The translations under genes were made by a program, and so were the position numbers. 36,076 nucleotides of DNA from Bacillota bacterium (lineage in GTDB: Bacteria > Bacillota > Clostridia > Clostridiales > Clostridiaceae). Shown piece after piece: positions 1-8,782 of this stretch (positions within the stretch are counted from its first letter, which is position 1; each line of letters starts with the position of its first letter). The notes beneath the pieces are model-generated. The model did no database searches. It was given only the letters and a program-made list of their open reading frames with translations, and was not told the origin of the DNA. The stretch covers positions 1 to 36,076 of the forward strand of contig JAJXWH010000052.1 in NCBI GenBank assembly GCA_021781745.1. Reading direction: 5' to 3'.

Positions 1-121
1 TACTTATATTAATGATTTGTTCATTATTTGTCCATATTTAAATCTGCTTCGTAGATTGTGTGTTTCTGCTACTCTCAAAAGTTATCCACAGATTTGACTT
101 TATTATAAATTCCTATAGAGT

Positions 122-167
122 AAAAAATGCCTTAGATGCAACTTATTCTTGCACTTAGGCATTTTTT
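122..167. terminator. Rho-independent terminator
   Basis: A-rich left arm with ATGCC pairs with GGCAT followed by six T; the inner stem TGCAA/TTGCA continues it with one mismatch and one bulge. The T run on the plus strand suggests it ends a gene lying before the window, though the A run makes it usable from both sides. Confidence 0.7.
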
Positions 168-180
168 ATAGAAACTTATA

Positions 181-465
181 TAGATAAACCAACTATAAAT
201 TGTACTTATACTTTGAAATATATCCCAACCAGAAATCATAATCATTTTTTGCGGAATGTTTCATTAGGAATTTTTATGGCTGTGATTCTTGGCTAGAAGT
301 TGTTCCAAATGTGCTAGTTCAAAGCTTGTTCTTTGAGGCTAGCATTTTGGGTACAACTTCTAGCCTTAGAATCACCCATAAAAATTCCTTGGAAACTGGA
401 GCAAAAGAATGATTTTGATTTCGGTGAGTTATATACATAAGTCTAAGTTATATGTTGTGTATCTA
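181..465. repeat. Palindromic MITE-like element, copy R1
   Basis: The 285 bp element starts TAGATAAACCAAC and ends GTTGTGTATCTA, imperfect terminal inverted repeats. The interior is one long hairpin: arms around 265-315 and 345-395 share the mirror words GATTCT, CTAGAAGTTGT and GCTAG, with the loop near CTTGTT. It is almost identical to copy R7 at 30141-30406 except for 19 bp present here near 428-446. It has no ORF, so it would be a non-autonomous element. It lies 40 bp past the stop codon of the Lrp-type gene. Confidence 0.75.
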
Positions 466-506
466 TAATATTTTAATATAAGGAATATCTCAAGCTTACA
501 TAATTC

Positions 507-959
507 TTATTTATTACCTTCCTCCGAAGATACATCTATTCCTCTATGCTCAACAGCTGTAGAAAATACAATTTGAGTTTCTGTATTTCCAAATTTCTGC
601 AATTCACCGATGAAAGCATCTAATTCCAAAGTAGTGTGATAAGCTACTTTTATTAGCATAGAATATTTACCTGTTACACAATTACATTCAAGTACATTTG
701 GGCAGCTAGCTATGAAGGGGTAAAACTCAGGTTTTTGTTTTGGTGACATCTCCAAATTAATAAATGCTTTAATGTTATATCCAAGCTTTAGTGGATCAAC
801 ATGTGCTGAATATCCCGTAATAACGCCCGCTTGTTCTAACTTTTCAATACGGGCTGATACTGCAGGGGTTGATAAAAACACCTCTTCTGCTAAGTGCTTT
901 AGTGGATACCTCGCATTTCTTTGTAAAAGTTCAATAATTTTAAAATCAATCTTGTCCAT
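507..959 (-). CDS. Lrp/AsnC family transcriptional regulator
   Basis: This 150-residue protein has the full Lrp/AsnC layout: an N-terminal helix-turn-helix (about residues 1-55, opening MDKIDFKIIELLQRNARYP, with the LAEEVFLSTPAVSARIEKLE recognition region) and a C-terminal RAM ligand-binding domain (about 65-140, with the ECNCVTGKYSMLIKV strand-turn). Members bind an amino acid and assemble as octamers. A GAGGT ribosome site lies about 9 bases before the ATG. It is divergent from aspA across a 683 bp AT-rich gap, so it may control aspartate breakdown; that is inference from position only. The effector cannot be told from sequence. Confidence 0.9.
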   Translation of the reverse strand: MDKIDFKIIELLQRNARYPLKHLAEEVFLSTPAVSARIEKLEQAGVITGYSAHVDPLKLGYNIKAFINLEMSPKQKPEFYPFIASCPNVLECNCVTGKYSMLIKVAYHTTLELDAFIGELQKFGNTETQIVFSTAVEHRGIDVSSEEGNK

Positions 960-1642
960 AATATCTATACCTCAATTCCATAAAAAATAAATTCACTATT
1001 AAATACTAAAAAAGAACATATCAAATAATCCTCTAATTATTGATACGCTCCCTTGCGTTAATTTATTAAATTCTATTTATTTAAAAACTTATTTTATAAT
1101 CTAATTTATATTATTTGCCTTGCATAATTATTCAACTATACACATATTCCTATTTATATTTTAAAGTCAACATAGAAAATTTACAAGAGTTTTTTGTTAT
1201 TTTAATTTATATTATTAACTTAAATTCTATGACTAATTGCTCCTTATACAATAAAACCCATACTTTTTCACGTAATGGAGTTAAATATTATGAAAATATA
1301 TGAAATCATCTCACTTTTTCTTATTATTATCTCGAAATACCATCCATATTTTTCACAATAATCACGAATATTTAACGATTACATATAAATTAAATTCGTT
1401 TTTTTGTTATAAATTATCAACTTTATTAAATTAAGCATTTTTATATCTTATTTAATTTTAATTAAGTATATTATACTCATTTTTAGATTTTATTCACAAT
1501 TCTTTTTCTAATATTTACATTAAATTCAAACCGTGATAATCTTCATTTCATAAGGATAAATAAAAAATAAATATCAATTCTTTTGAATTTAAATAAATAA
1601 TTATATTTTAATTTTTAATAATATGAAAGTGGGGAATTATAA
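960..1642. other. AT-rich divergent intergenic region, no gene seen
   Basis: The 683 bp between the Lrp-type gene and aspA is extremely AT-rich. I see no plausible coding region, no RNA motif I recognise and no palindromic element. A short plus-strand open frame at 1115-1303 has no ribosome site and AT-driven composition. The promoters of both flanking genes must lie here, but the many TATAAT-like words make them impossible to pick by eye. Confidence 0.6.
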
Positions 1643-3070
1643 ATGAAAACTCGAATGGAATCTGATTCAATAGGAAGTATGGAAGTACCAGCTGATGCTT
1701 ATTATGGTATACAATCTTTAAGAGCAAATAATAACTTTCACATTACAAAGAAAACATTGCATAAAGACTTTATAATAAGTCTTGCTGAAATAAAAAAAGC
1801 TGCTGCTATAACAAACAGAGATGCCGGTCTCTTACCTACTACTATTGCTAATGCGATTATAAATGCTTCTGAAGAAATTATTTGTGGCAAACTACACGAA
1901 GAATTTATTGTTGATCCAATTCAAGGAGGAGCCGGTACTTCTGCAAATATGAATGCTAATGAGGTAATTGCTAATCGCGCTATTGAATTACTTGGCGCAA
2001 TCAAAGGTAATTATGATGTTATAAATCCAAACGATCATGTTAATATGGCACAATCAACAAATGACGTATTTCCAACTGCCGGAAAGCTGACAGTATTAAA
2101 AATGCTTCCTAGAACCATTGCAGCACTTCAAAATTTATACAATGCCCTTAAACTTAAATCTTTAGAGTTTAACAATGTAATTAAGATGGGAAGAACTCAA
2201 CTTCAAGATGCAGTTCCAATGAGACTTGGCCAATCATTTAATGCCTTTGCATCAATGGTAGACCGCGACATAAGACGTTTAAAAGAAGCTGAAAAAGAAA
2301 TGCTGACTGTTAATATTGGAGCAACAGCAATTGGAACTTCAATAAACGTAAGTCCTGAGTATTTTGAAAATATCATTCCAAACTTAAAGAAAATAAGTGG
2401 ATTTAATATTGTTCAAGCAAAAGATTTAATTGATGCAACTCAAAATCTCGATAGCTTTGTAAGTATCTCTAATGCATTAAAAACTTGTGCGGTAAATCTC
2501 TCTAAAATGGCAAATGATTTGAGATTATTATCTAGCGGACCTAAAACTGGATTTGCCGAAATTAATTTGCCACCAAAACAAAATGGTTCATCAATTATGC
2601 CTGGTAAAGTAAATCCAGTTATATTAGAAGTAGTTTCCCAAGTTGCTTTTAATATTATAGGCAATGATTTCACAATAACTATGGCTGCTGAAGCTGGTCA
2701 ATTAGAATTAAATGCTTTCGAACCTGTCCTTTTCTATAACTTATTTGAGTCAATTGAAACTCTTGAAAATGCTACCATAACTTTAGTAAATAACTGCGTT
2801 TTAGGAATTACTGCAAATAAAGAAAGATGTAAAGAATTATTAGATAATAGCGTAGGCATTGTTACAGCCCTTTGCCCTTATATAGGATATAAAAAATCTT
2901 CACAAATTGCAAAAAAGTCCTTAGAAACTGGAATTTCTGTTAAGGAGCTAGTACTAATTGAAGGATTATTAACGCTTGAAGAGCTAGAAAAAATTCTCGA
3001 TCCTGTTTCAATGACAGAATTAAACATTGATTCTTCAGATATGGAATCAGGGATTGACAAAGCAATGTAA
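1643..3070 (+). CDS. aspA: Aspartate ammonia-lyase
   Basis: The enzyme deaminates L-aspartate to fumarate and ammonia. The 475-residue length is normal for the aspartase/fumarase class II family. Visible family blocks are GGAGTSANMN (95-104), MAQSTND (135-141), and the mobile catalytic loop GSSIMPGKVNP (315-325) whose serine is the general base. The N-terminal RMESDSIGSMEVPADAYYG favours aspartase over fumarase (fumarase C usually begins with R-E-DT-GxxxVP); fumarase is the less likely alternative. Ribosome site AGTGGGG lies 8 bases before ATG. The gene is single and closed by a terminator at 3163-3199. In a fermentative clostridium it would feed fumarate into anaerobic reduction or permit aspartate use. 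The divergent Lrp-type gene is a candidate regulator. Confidence 0.93.
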   Translation: MKTRMESDSIGSMEVPADAYYGIQSLRANNNFHITKKTLHKDFIISLAEIKKAAAITNRDAGLLPTTIANAIINASEEIICGKLHEEFIVDPIQGGAGTSANMNANEVIANRAIELLGAIKGNYDVINPNDHVNMAQSTNDVFPTAGKLTVLKMLPRTIAALQNLYNALKLKSLEFNNVIKMGRTQLQDAVPMRLGQSFNAFASMVDRDIRRLKEAEKEMLTVNIGATAIGTSINVSPEYFENIIPNLKKISGFNIVQAKDLIDATQNLDSFVSISNALKTCAVNLSKMANDLRLLSSGPKTGFAEINLPPKQNGSSIMPGKVNPVILEVVSQVAFNIIGNDFTITMAAEAGQLELNAFEPVLFYNLFESIETLENATITLVNNCVLGITANKERCKELLDNSVGIVTALCPYIGYKKSSQIAKKSLETGISVKELVLIEGLLTLEELEKILDPVSMTELNIDSSDMESGIDKAM

Positions 3071-3162
3071 ATTATATTTATTTTATTAAATCATGAATAT
3101 ATTTTTATTTTCTGCCTATAATACAGATGAACATGATCTTATTAAATTGTTGTGTTAACCAA

Positions 3163-3199
3163 AAAAGAGATAGCTGAATTCATGTTTGCTATCTCTTTT
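3163..3199 (+). terminator. Terminator after aspA
   Basis: A perfect 12 bp stem AAAAGAGATAGC / GCTATCTCTTTT with a 13-base loop. The A and T ends make it bidirectional, serving aspA from the left and the convergent gene at 3240-3851 from the right. Confidence 0.85.
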
Positions 3200-3239
3200 C
3201 TAATAAAATTTCATTTGATATAAAAGAACTATACCAAAA

Positions 3240-3851
3240 TCAACTTATACAATATTCATTACCAATATAAGTAATGTGTACTTTTTTATAATTCTTTAAA
3301 TTTTCCTCATATGCTTTATCATATAAATTTATATAGTTATCTTTCCATATTTCATCTGAAATTTCTAAGGAATATAAAGGACTTTCTTTATTCATTTCTA
3401 GATAAAACACACCAAACATACATAAGAAATTTTCATCTTTCATAAAGTATCCCTCAGGCAACTCTTTTTTCATTTTATATAGTAACTCCTGCAAATTATA
3501 CCCTTGAACCAGGTAAGTTAAATCTTTCGAAGAAAATGAAAGCGAATTGTTATAATAATTCTTCTTCCTTTCAACACGCAATAAAAATTCTTTAACACAA
3601 TAGTTATTATTGTCAACTAATAATAAAGGAATTTTAATATCTATAGAATAATCTATTAGTTCATCATCTTTTAAATAAAAAAGATGTTCAATATCCTCAG
3701 AATTCTTTGCATAAAAATCGAAATTAAAGTTATCATTGTAAAAAATGCTATTCCTTACCTTAAGCTGAAATCCTTCTTTAGAAAAATATACTTCCGCCTG
3801 CTCGCATCCTAAGTTATCAGTATATAAAGCAGAATATTTTAATTTGACCAT
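3240..3851 (-). CDS. Hypothetical protein, 203 aa
   Basis: I do not recognise this protein. It is a soluble, beta-rich looking, acidic and aromatic-rich sequence without signal peptide or membrane segment. The N-terminal half (about 1-110) reads like strand-turn repeats (YSALYTDNLGCEQAEVYFSK), and the C-terminal half is more helical. An AGGAGG site precedes the ATG by an unusually long gap of about 15 bases; no better in-frame start lies closer. It converges with aspA and stands upstream of no obvious partner. A polymorphic-toxin immunity-type protein is conceivable but nothing proves it. Confidence 0.7.
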   Translation of the reverse strand: MVKLKYSALYTDNLGCEQAEVYFSKEGFQLKVRNSIFYNDNFNFDFYAKNSEDIEHLFYLKDDELIDYSIDIKIPLLLVDNNNYCVKEFLLRVERKKNYYNNSLSFSSKDLTYLVQGYNLQELLYKMKKELPEGYFMKDENFLCMFGVFYLEMNKESPLYSLEISDEIWKDNYINLYDKAYEENLKNYKKVHITYIGNEYCIS

Positions 3852-3980
3852 ATTATATCATATTCCCCTCCTAAGTTTTTATTTTTCCCATACCCATTTT
3901 AGTTCTCAATTTTTAACACTTTTTTATAATACCATATTTAACCATAGACCGTAAAGATTATTATTTTAGAGCATTTTTAG

Positions 3981-4337
3981 CTACAAAATAAAAGTCATCT
4001 TTTGAGGTTCAAAAAATGAAAGTTCATGTTTTCTGGCAAGTTTTTGAATTAAATCGTTTATATATTCAGCTTTACTCATTACACAGGACATAATAATGTG
4101 TCCTTCAGACTTGTCAAAAGCAACACTCCATGGACACAAATCCAAATTATCTACTTCTTCCTCACTAACATCGTCTATTTCTGGATGTTTAGCCGTCAAT
4201 TCTTCATAGAAATCTTGTATTCTTTGCGTTGGACCTATGTAAGAGGTATCACCATTACATAACTTTTTGTATAATGCATAAGCATCTTCCTTATTTTTAA
4301 CGCTATTACTATGCCATACTGCACAATCCCAGCTCAT
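3981..4337 (-). CDS. Conserved hypothetical protein, 118 aa
   Basis: A small acidic cytoplasmic protein starting MSWDCAVWHS and ending near FFEPQK. From memory this resembles a widespread uncharacterised family that begins M-S-Y-D-x-A-V-W, carries a TxRIxxFxxEL segment, a PW segment (here CPWS) and a late FxPQ motif; immunity-like roles have been suggested for such small proteins but I know of no proven function. Ribosome site AGGGGG lies 7 bases upstream of ATG. It is transcribed with the same orientation as its neighbours on both sides, with gaps over 100 bp, so probably as its own unit. Confidence 0.75.
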   Translation of the reverse strand: MSWDCAVWHSNSVKNKEDAYALYKKLCNGDTSYIGPTQRIQDFYEELTAKHPEIDDVSEEEVDNLDLCPWSVAFDKSEGHIIMSCVMSKAEYINDLIQKLARKHELSFFEPQKMTFIL

Positions 4338-4439
4338 ATTTAATCCCCCTATAAATTAAACTTCATAGCATCTTCGTAAAATATGTTATTACGCCAATAT
4401 TTATTATATTACTATTGCGAGCTATTGTCTTTCATTTTT

Positions 4440-4991
4440 TTAATTTTTTACATTAATATTCTTATTTTTTACGTTGTTAAATGTACTAATAATTATAATA
4501 GCTAATAAAACTCCAATAATGGCTCCACAAAATACATCTGACGGATAATGTACATATAAATATAACCTAGAGAACCCAATAATACTTCCTAAACAAAATG
4601 CAAAAATACCAGTTTTTTTATTCATATAATATAGTATAGTTGCAGGTGCAAAAGAGCACATTGTATGTCCTGACGGAAATGAAAAATCACTTGGAGGCTT
4701 TATGAGAAGTGAAGTTAATAATGGCTTGGCTTCAAAAGGACGAATTCTAGCAATCCATGGTTTTAAGCTTAAATTACCAACAATAAAGCATAAAATTAAT
4801 GAACATATAATCATAGCCCCATATCTTCTATATTTTTTATTAACCATAAGAGCAATTCCAACTAGCGACCATATGGTTAATTTATTACCTAAGCTTGTTA
4901 TGAGTGGCATTAAAGCATCGAGTATAGAACTTCTCATATTCAATTGTATATATTGCAAAATTGCATTATCAATATTTTGAATTAAATTCAT
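4440..4991 (-). CDS. PAP2-family membrane phosphatase
   Basis: A 183-residue integral membrane protein with the three phosphatase motifs of the type 2 phosphatidic acid phosphatase family: K77-x6-RP (84-85), PSGH (106-109) and SR-x5-H-x3-D (141-152). About five or six hydrophobic segments surround them, so the active site should face the outside of the membrane. Likely substrates are undecaprenyl diphosphate (BcrC-like activity) or lipid phosphates such as phosphatidylglycerol phosphate; the sequence does not decide between them. It is a single gene divergent from the hemerythrin. The ribosome site before ATG is weak (GTGAG). Confidence 0.9.
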   Translation of the reverse strand: MNLIQNIDNAILQYIQLNMRSSILDALMPLITSLGNKLTIWSLVGIALMVNKKYRRYGAMIICSLILCFIVGNLSLKPWIARIRPFEAKPLLTSLLIKPPSDFSFPSGHTMCSFAPATILYYMNKKTGIFAFCLGSIIGFSRLYLYVHYPSDVFCGAIIGVLLAIIIISTFNNVKNKNINVKN

Positions 4992-5180
4992 TTTCTAAAT
5001 CACTCACTTTCTTTTGTTCCATAATCAAACTTCTTTTATCATTAACTAAAAATATAAATATCATTTTCTATCTAATAAAAATTCTTTTTTATATATAGTT
5101 TATTTTTAAAATACCATTTATAATAATAATGTACCTAATTTAATTATTATATTCTAATTATGGAAGGAAGGTAAATACTT

Positions 5181-5570
5181 ATGTATCAATTTAAAGATGA
5201 ATATAGAACTGGAATTGATTTTATCGATGAGCAGCACAAAGTGCTTTTTGAAATTGCTGACAAAACATACACACTTCTAAAAAATGATTTTACACTAGAT
5301 AAGTATGATAGAATAGTAGAATTAATTGAAGAATTACGAGATTATACTGCTTTTCATTTCAAAGCTGAAGAGGAATACATGCAAGAAATTAATTATAAAA
5401 GAATGTTTACTCAAAAAGTTGCTCATGATGCATTTATAAAGAGAATTAATAATGTAGATTTTTCAAAAATAGATGCAAACCAAGATGAATCTATAACTAA
5501 CCTATTACAATTATTAAACGATTGGCTTACAGAGCACATTTTAGAAAATGATATGCTCATAGGAAAATAA
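5181..5570 (+). CDS. Bacteriohemerythrin
   Basis: A stand-alone 129-residue four-helix hemerythrin that should bind O2 (or sense it) at a di-iron site. Ligand candidates are H19 (IDEQHK), H59 and E63 (HFKAEE), H82 (AHDAF), H119 and D124 (WLTEHILEND). The family normally has HxxxH at the third site; here the first of the pair is Gln78 (Q-K-V-A-H), so one of the usual seven ligands is changed. Ribosome site AAGGAAGGT lies 9 bases before ATG. In an anaerobe it probably buffers or delivers oxygen to detoxifying enzymes, or links oxygen to taxis. It precedes the PilZ gene by 260 bp in the same direction but with its own leader. Confidence 0.9.
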   Translation: MYQFKDEYRTGIDFIDEQHKVLFEIADKTYTLLKNDFTLDKYDRIVELIEELRDYTAFHFKAEEEYMQEINYKRMFTQKVAHDAFIKRINNVDFSKIDANQDESITNLLQLLNDWLTEHILENDMLIGK

Positions 5571-5832
5571 TATTTAACCTCATCAATTGCTCTTTTTATC
5601 TCAAGGCACAATCAAAATTAAATTATTTGTACCTATTTCATAGTCTAACGGAATATTTTACAAACCAGATTACTTCCTAAATATTTAATTTATCTCCAAA
5701 ATATGATATTATATTTTATGGTATGAAAGTATTTCCTTAATATGAAAATGTTTAATTTTTATATTAATTAACTATGGGCACAATAGGTAAATTTATATTA
5801 ATCTTACTTTGAGATAAAGAGAGGTAATTCTT

Positions 5833-6504
5833 ATGGATGTTATTGATGTAAATATTGTAAAAGAAAACAGTATAGTTAAGTTTATTGCCCCAAATAGAAC
5901 TCTGGTTGATGGAACAGTAAAAAAAATAACTAATGATTTTTTAGGTATTACAATAAATACTAGGCAGGATGCATATATTGTATTAAATAAAGGTCAATCC
6001 ATCGAACTAATTATAGCACATGAGCGCCAAGCTTTGAGATGCGTTTCTATTGTACTAGGTTCCACTCAAAGCGATTTTGAACAAGCCGTTATAATTAGTA
6101 TACCTAAGGTTATATTAAGTATTGATAGAAGAGAATTTCAAAGACTTCCTATTGTCATGGATATGGAATATTCTATTCTTCCACCTGACGCAAACTACAA
6201 TAGTTTAAATAATGTTGAATCAAAATTTTTTAGATCTTTTAGAAAAACTTACACAGTAAATCTCAGTGCCGGAGGTGTATATTTTATTGTTTCAAAAAAT
6301 GAAATTGATAGTAAATATGCATTAATATCTTTATCGCTAAAGAATGAAAATATTATAACTCTGTGCGAGAAAATAAGAACTGATCATGCTGATGATTCTA
6401 AACATTTTAAAGTTGCATACAAATATAGTGATATAAAAACTCACCATAGACAGTTAATACTAGATTTTGTTACTGAAAAATCTAAGGAGAATAAAAGTTC
6501 GTAA
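5833..6504 (+). CDS. PilZ-domain c-di-GMP receptor (YcgR-like flagellar brake type)
   Basis: The 223-residue protein has a beta-rich N-terminal YcgR-type domain (about 10-90) followed by a PilZ domain (about 98-220). Both c-di-GMP motifs are visible: RxxxR as R100-EFQ-R104 and N143-L-S-A-G-G148. Such proteins slow the flagellar motor or alter secretion when c-di-GMP rises. Ribosome site GAGAGGT is well placed. The GGDEF enzyme at 8783-9877 is a possible source of the ligand. The gene is followed by a terminator at 6517-6556. Confidence 0.9.
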   Translation: MDVIDVNIVKENSIVKFIAPNRTLVDGTVKKITNDFLGITINTRQDAYIVLNKGQSIELIIAHERQALRCVSIVLGSTQSDFEQAVIISIPKVILSIDRREFQRLPIVMDMEYSILPPDANYNSLNNVESKFFRSFRKTYTVNLSAGGVYFIVSKNEIDSKYALISLSLKNENIITLCEKIRTDHADDSKHFKVAYKYSDIKTHHRQLILDFVTEKSKENKSS

Positions 6505-6516
6505 ATACATATTAAT

Positions 6517-6556
6517 AAAAAGGATTGACTTATTTTCCTATAAAGTCATCCTTTTT
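6517..6556. terminator. Bidirectional terminator between PilZ and MerR genes
   Basis: AAAAAGGAT and GACTT (one bulged T between) pair with AAGTC and ATCCTTTTT; the T run continues as TTATTATTTT on the plus strand. It lies between two convergent genes. Confidence 0.8.
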
Positions 6557-6661
6557 ATTATTTTGACGATGATATATACAATTTACTATTTTTGAATATT
6601 TTCAAAACAATTTTATTAAAATCTCATTTTAATAGCTATAAGTGTATTAATTTCAAGTATA

Positions 6662-7480
6662 CTATTTAGTTATTGGAAAGCAAACCTCAGTAACAAATTC
6701 TTCTGAAGCTTTGGCACTGCCTGGCCCAGCTAGATAGATATCAAAAGGTGCACTAGCATACTTATATCCATTATCATCAATCCATTTTACAATTTTAGCA
6801 TAGGCCTCCCCTAACTTCGAATATGGTCCCATAAAGGTTGTATATGCAACTAAGCTTCCTGGAAATTCTTTTATTTTATCATTTTTTTCTAAATTCACAT
6901 TTTTATTTACCGGAACACAGACTTCACAATCTACATTTTCAACATCAAATTCTTTTTTATCATGGTAAATTGTCATTACTGGACCTGCTGGTTGAAGATT
7001 CATATTAAAAATATCCTCAAATACCTTACCAATAAGGCTGCTAATATTGCTCATACTTATTGTAGATCTTCTACTAACAACAACTAATGATTGTCTCTCT
7101 TTTAATTCTACCTTTAAATCTTTACTTGCTTCCATAATATTGCCTCCTGACTCGATCTTTTTAATTTTTTGTTCAATAATTTTTTTAAGTTTTAACTTTG
7201 TTACAACTTCACTATCAATTTCGCTAATTTTTCTTTTTAGGAATTTTTTTAATAATTCTGTATCTTGCTTATCAGTAATCGCCTTTATTTCCTCTAATTT
7301 CAATCCATATTCCTTAAGTTCAGATATAAGGAGAAGTTGTAAAACTTGTTCTTGCGAATAATATCGGTACTGATTATCTTGATCTACACGAATAGGTTTT
7401 AGTAGATCTATTTCATCATAATAACGAAGTGTCTTAGTTGAAACTCTTCCGATTTTAGAAAATTGTCCTATAGTGTACAC
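6662..7480 (-). CDS. MerR-family regulator with GyrI-like effector domain
   Basis: This 272-residue activator has an N-terminal MerR winged helix (1-70, MYTIGQFSKIGRVSTKTLRYYDE), a long dimerising coiled coil (about 75-115) and a C-terminal GyrI-like/AraC effector-binding domain (about 120-270), the layout of BmrR-type multidrug sensors. The start is GTG with AAAGGAG 8 bases upstream. No efflux gene lies beside it, so its targets are probably its own promoter (7510-7541) and a distant gene. Ligands of this class are usually hydrophobic cations or other amphipathic drugs; the actual ligand is unknown. Confidence 0.9.
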   Translation of the reverse strand: MYTIGQFSKIGRVSTKTLRYYDEIDLLKPIRVDQDNQYRYYSQEQVLQLLLISELKEYGLKLEEIKAITDKQDTELLKKFLKRKISEIDSEVVTKLKLKKIIEQKIKKIESGGNIMEASKDLKVELKERQSLVVVSRRSTISMSNISSLIGKVFEDIFNMNLQPAGPVMTIYHDKKEFDVENVDCEVCVPVNKNVNLEKNDKIKEFPGSLVAYTTFMGPYSKLGEAYAKIVKWIDDNGYKYASAPFDIYLAGPGSAKASEEFVTEVCFPITK

Positions 7481-7509
7481 AATAAATTCTCCTTTCCGTC
7501 GACAATCAT

Positions 7510-7541
7510 AGTATAAACCTTCCAGTTAAGGGGAAAGTCAA
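7510..7541 (-). promoter_or_regulatory. MerR-type promoter/operator of the 6662-7480 gene
   Basis: On the minus strand -35 TTGACT and -10 TATACT are separated by 20 bases instead of 17, and the spacer carries a dyad (CTTTCC...GGAAGG and CCTT...AAGG around TTAACT). An overlong spacer with a central dyad is the hallmark of MerR-activated promoters, in which the activator untwists the DNA. The location about 25 bases before the GTG start suggests autoregulation. Confidence 0.75.
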
Positions 7542-7576
7542 GAGGTCAATAAAATATTTTTATTCTTAATCTACAA

Positions 7577-7811
7577 TAGATAAACAACATATAACTTAGA
7601 CTTATGTGGTAACTTACCGAAATAATAAATATTTTTGTAACCACAAGGGTCATAATATTACGAAAAACTATGAAAATATCGCTGAAGGCTCATTTTCAAA
7701 TGTTTTCTGCACAAAAATATTTATTATTTCTAGTTAAGATATCCACATGAAGATTTAGTAAAAATGTAAGTATATTCATATAGTAAGTCCAATTATAATG
7801 TTTAATATCTA
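7577..7811. repeat. Palindromic MITE-like element, copy R2 (collapsed hairpin)
   Basis: The 235 bp copy starts TAGATAAACAAC and ends TTTAATATCTA. It keeps both family ends (TTACCGAAATAATAAATATTT and its mirror AAATATTTATTATTTC) but lacks the tip of the central hairpin seen in R4. Inner segments match R4 (CGAAAAACTATGAAAATATC) and R6 (the words around CACAAGGGTC). Confidence 0.7.
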
Positions 7812-7875
7812 TAGCTTCACTCTATTAATTAATATATTATCATAAAAATAGTTAATTAATCCTTTATACTAAAAC

Positions 7876-7904
7876 AAAAAAGAGAGCCACTTGCTCTCTT
7901 TTTT
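7876..7904. terminator. Strong intrinsic terminator
   Basis: A perfect 12 bp stem AAAAAAGAGAGC / GCTCTCTTTTTT with a 5-base loop. It works in both directions. The only candidate upstream on the minus strand is the small gene at 8411-8506; on the plus strand no gene precedes it. Confidence 0.8.
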
Positions 7905-8410
7905 GCCTCATAATCTCTGTTTAATTAACCCATAATTGAAAGATACACTTTATATATCGTTTACATTTATATTATAGCACACTTTTCCGAAAATTCAAAT
8001 TATTTCAGTAAATATTGTAATTATATTATTTTCACTCTTATTTCACATTTTAATCCAACAATAACAAAAGATGCAGTCAATTAATAACTGCACCTCTATA
8101 CTATAGAAAAGATTATGAGATTATCAATATAACTATTTAATATTGATAACATTTTCATTATACTTTAAGTAAAGTAAAATTACTATGCTATTTTTGGCTT
8201 ACTTAACATTTTAGTGATATCTAACAAAAAATAAAAGCAGGCCAAATATTTTTATTTAAACCATCTTTTAATATGAATGTGTATAATCATAAACTCCATT
8301 AATGTAGAGACTTTATAACTTATATATCAATTCAAATATAAATCCTCTTAGTTCTACTGTAACAATGAATAATAAGACCAAGGAAATATCCCCAGCCTCA
8401 AAAATCATAT
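7905..8410. other. Intergenic region, no gene seen
   Basis: About 500 bp of AT-rich DNA between the terminator at 7876-7904 and the mini gene at 8411. Both strands are broken by stops and no ribosome-site-led frame is present. A plus-strand frame that begins at 8365 overlaps the mini gene in antisense and is a shadow. Confidence 0.5.
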
Positions 8411-8506
8411 CTATCTATATACTATCAATCCAACAATATAACCTAGCACTCCTGCACTTATTACAGCCACTACTCTCCATATCGGTATTTTTATTTCAAA
8501 TTCCAT
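8411..8506 (-). CDS. 31-residue single-span membrane peptide
   Basis: A tiny ORF with a good ribosome site (AGGAG, 9 bases before ATG) encodes a peptide starting MEFEIKIPIWRV, then a hydrophobic stretch rich in V, A, G, L and I (about residues 12-29), ending YR. This is one transmembrane helix with a charged amphipathic N-terminus. It is not similar to anything I can name. It could be a small membrane regulator or a type I toxin-like peptide. It stands alone, 276 bp downstream of the GGDEF gene end, with a terminator 500 bp further along. Confidence 0.55.
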   Translation of the reverse strand: MEFEIKIPIWRVVAVISAGVLGYIVGLIVYR

Positions 8507-8740
8507 TATTTAAATCTCCTGTCTTTCTATTTCTTAAGTATCAACCTTTTAATTATAACATGTACAATTATCATTTTCTACAAACAGAATTACACTATTC
8601 ACTAAAAAATAGTTCATTTTATTTATAATTTATTTTAAACTTACTATTTTGACATAATACTGTAACAAATAGTAGTTATAATAAAATTACAAAGTAGTTA
8701 AAACATATTATTCACTCCTATTAAAAAATCTATACCAATA

Positions 8741-8779
8741 AAAAGGATAACTCGTTACACCCTAGCGAGTTATCCTTTT
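8741..8779 (-). terminator. Terminator after the GGDEF gene
   Basis: A perfect 14 bp stem (AAAAGGATAACTCG with its complement) around an 11-base loop, 3 bases past the stop codon on the minus strand. Confidence 0.85.
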
Positions 8780-8782
8780 AAT

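Noticed and set aside
82..90. Perfect DnaA box TTATCCACA
   Set aside because: Only one box, no cluster or AT-rich unwinding array with it; chance or a lone site is more likely than an origin.
1115..1303. 62-codon plus-strand frame upstream of aspA
   Set aside because: No ribosome site, extreme AT composition, no recognisable protein features.
8365..8628. 87-codon plus-strand frame
   Set aside because: Antisense to the better supported 31-residue gene, no ribosome site, composition of AT-rich noncoding DNA.
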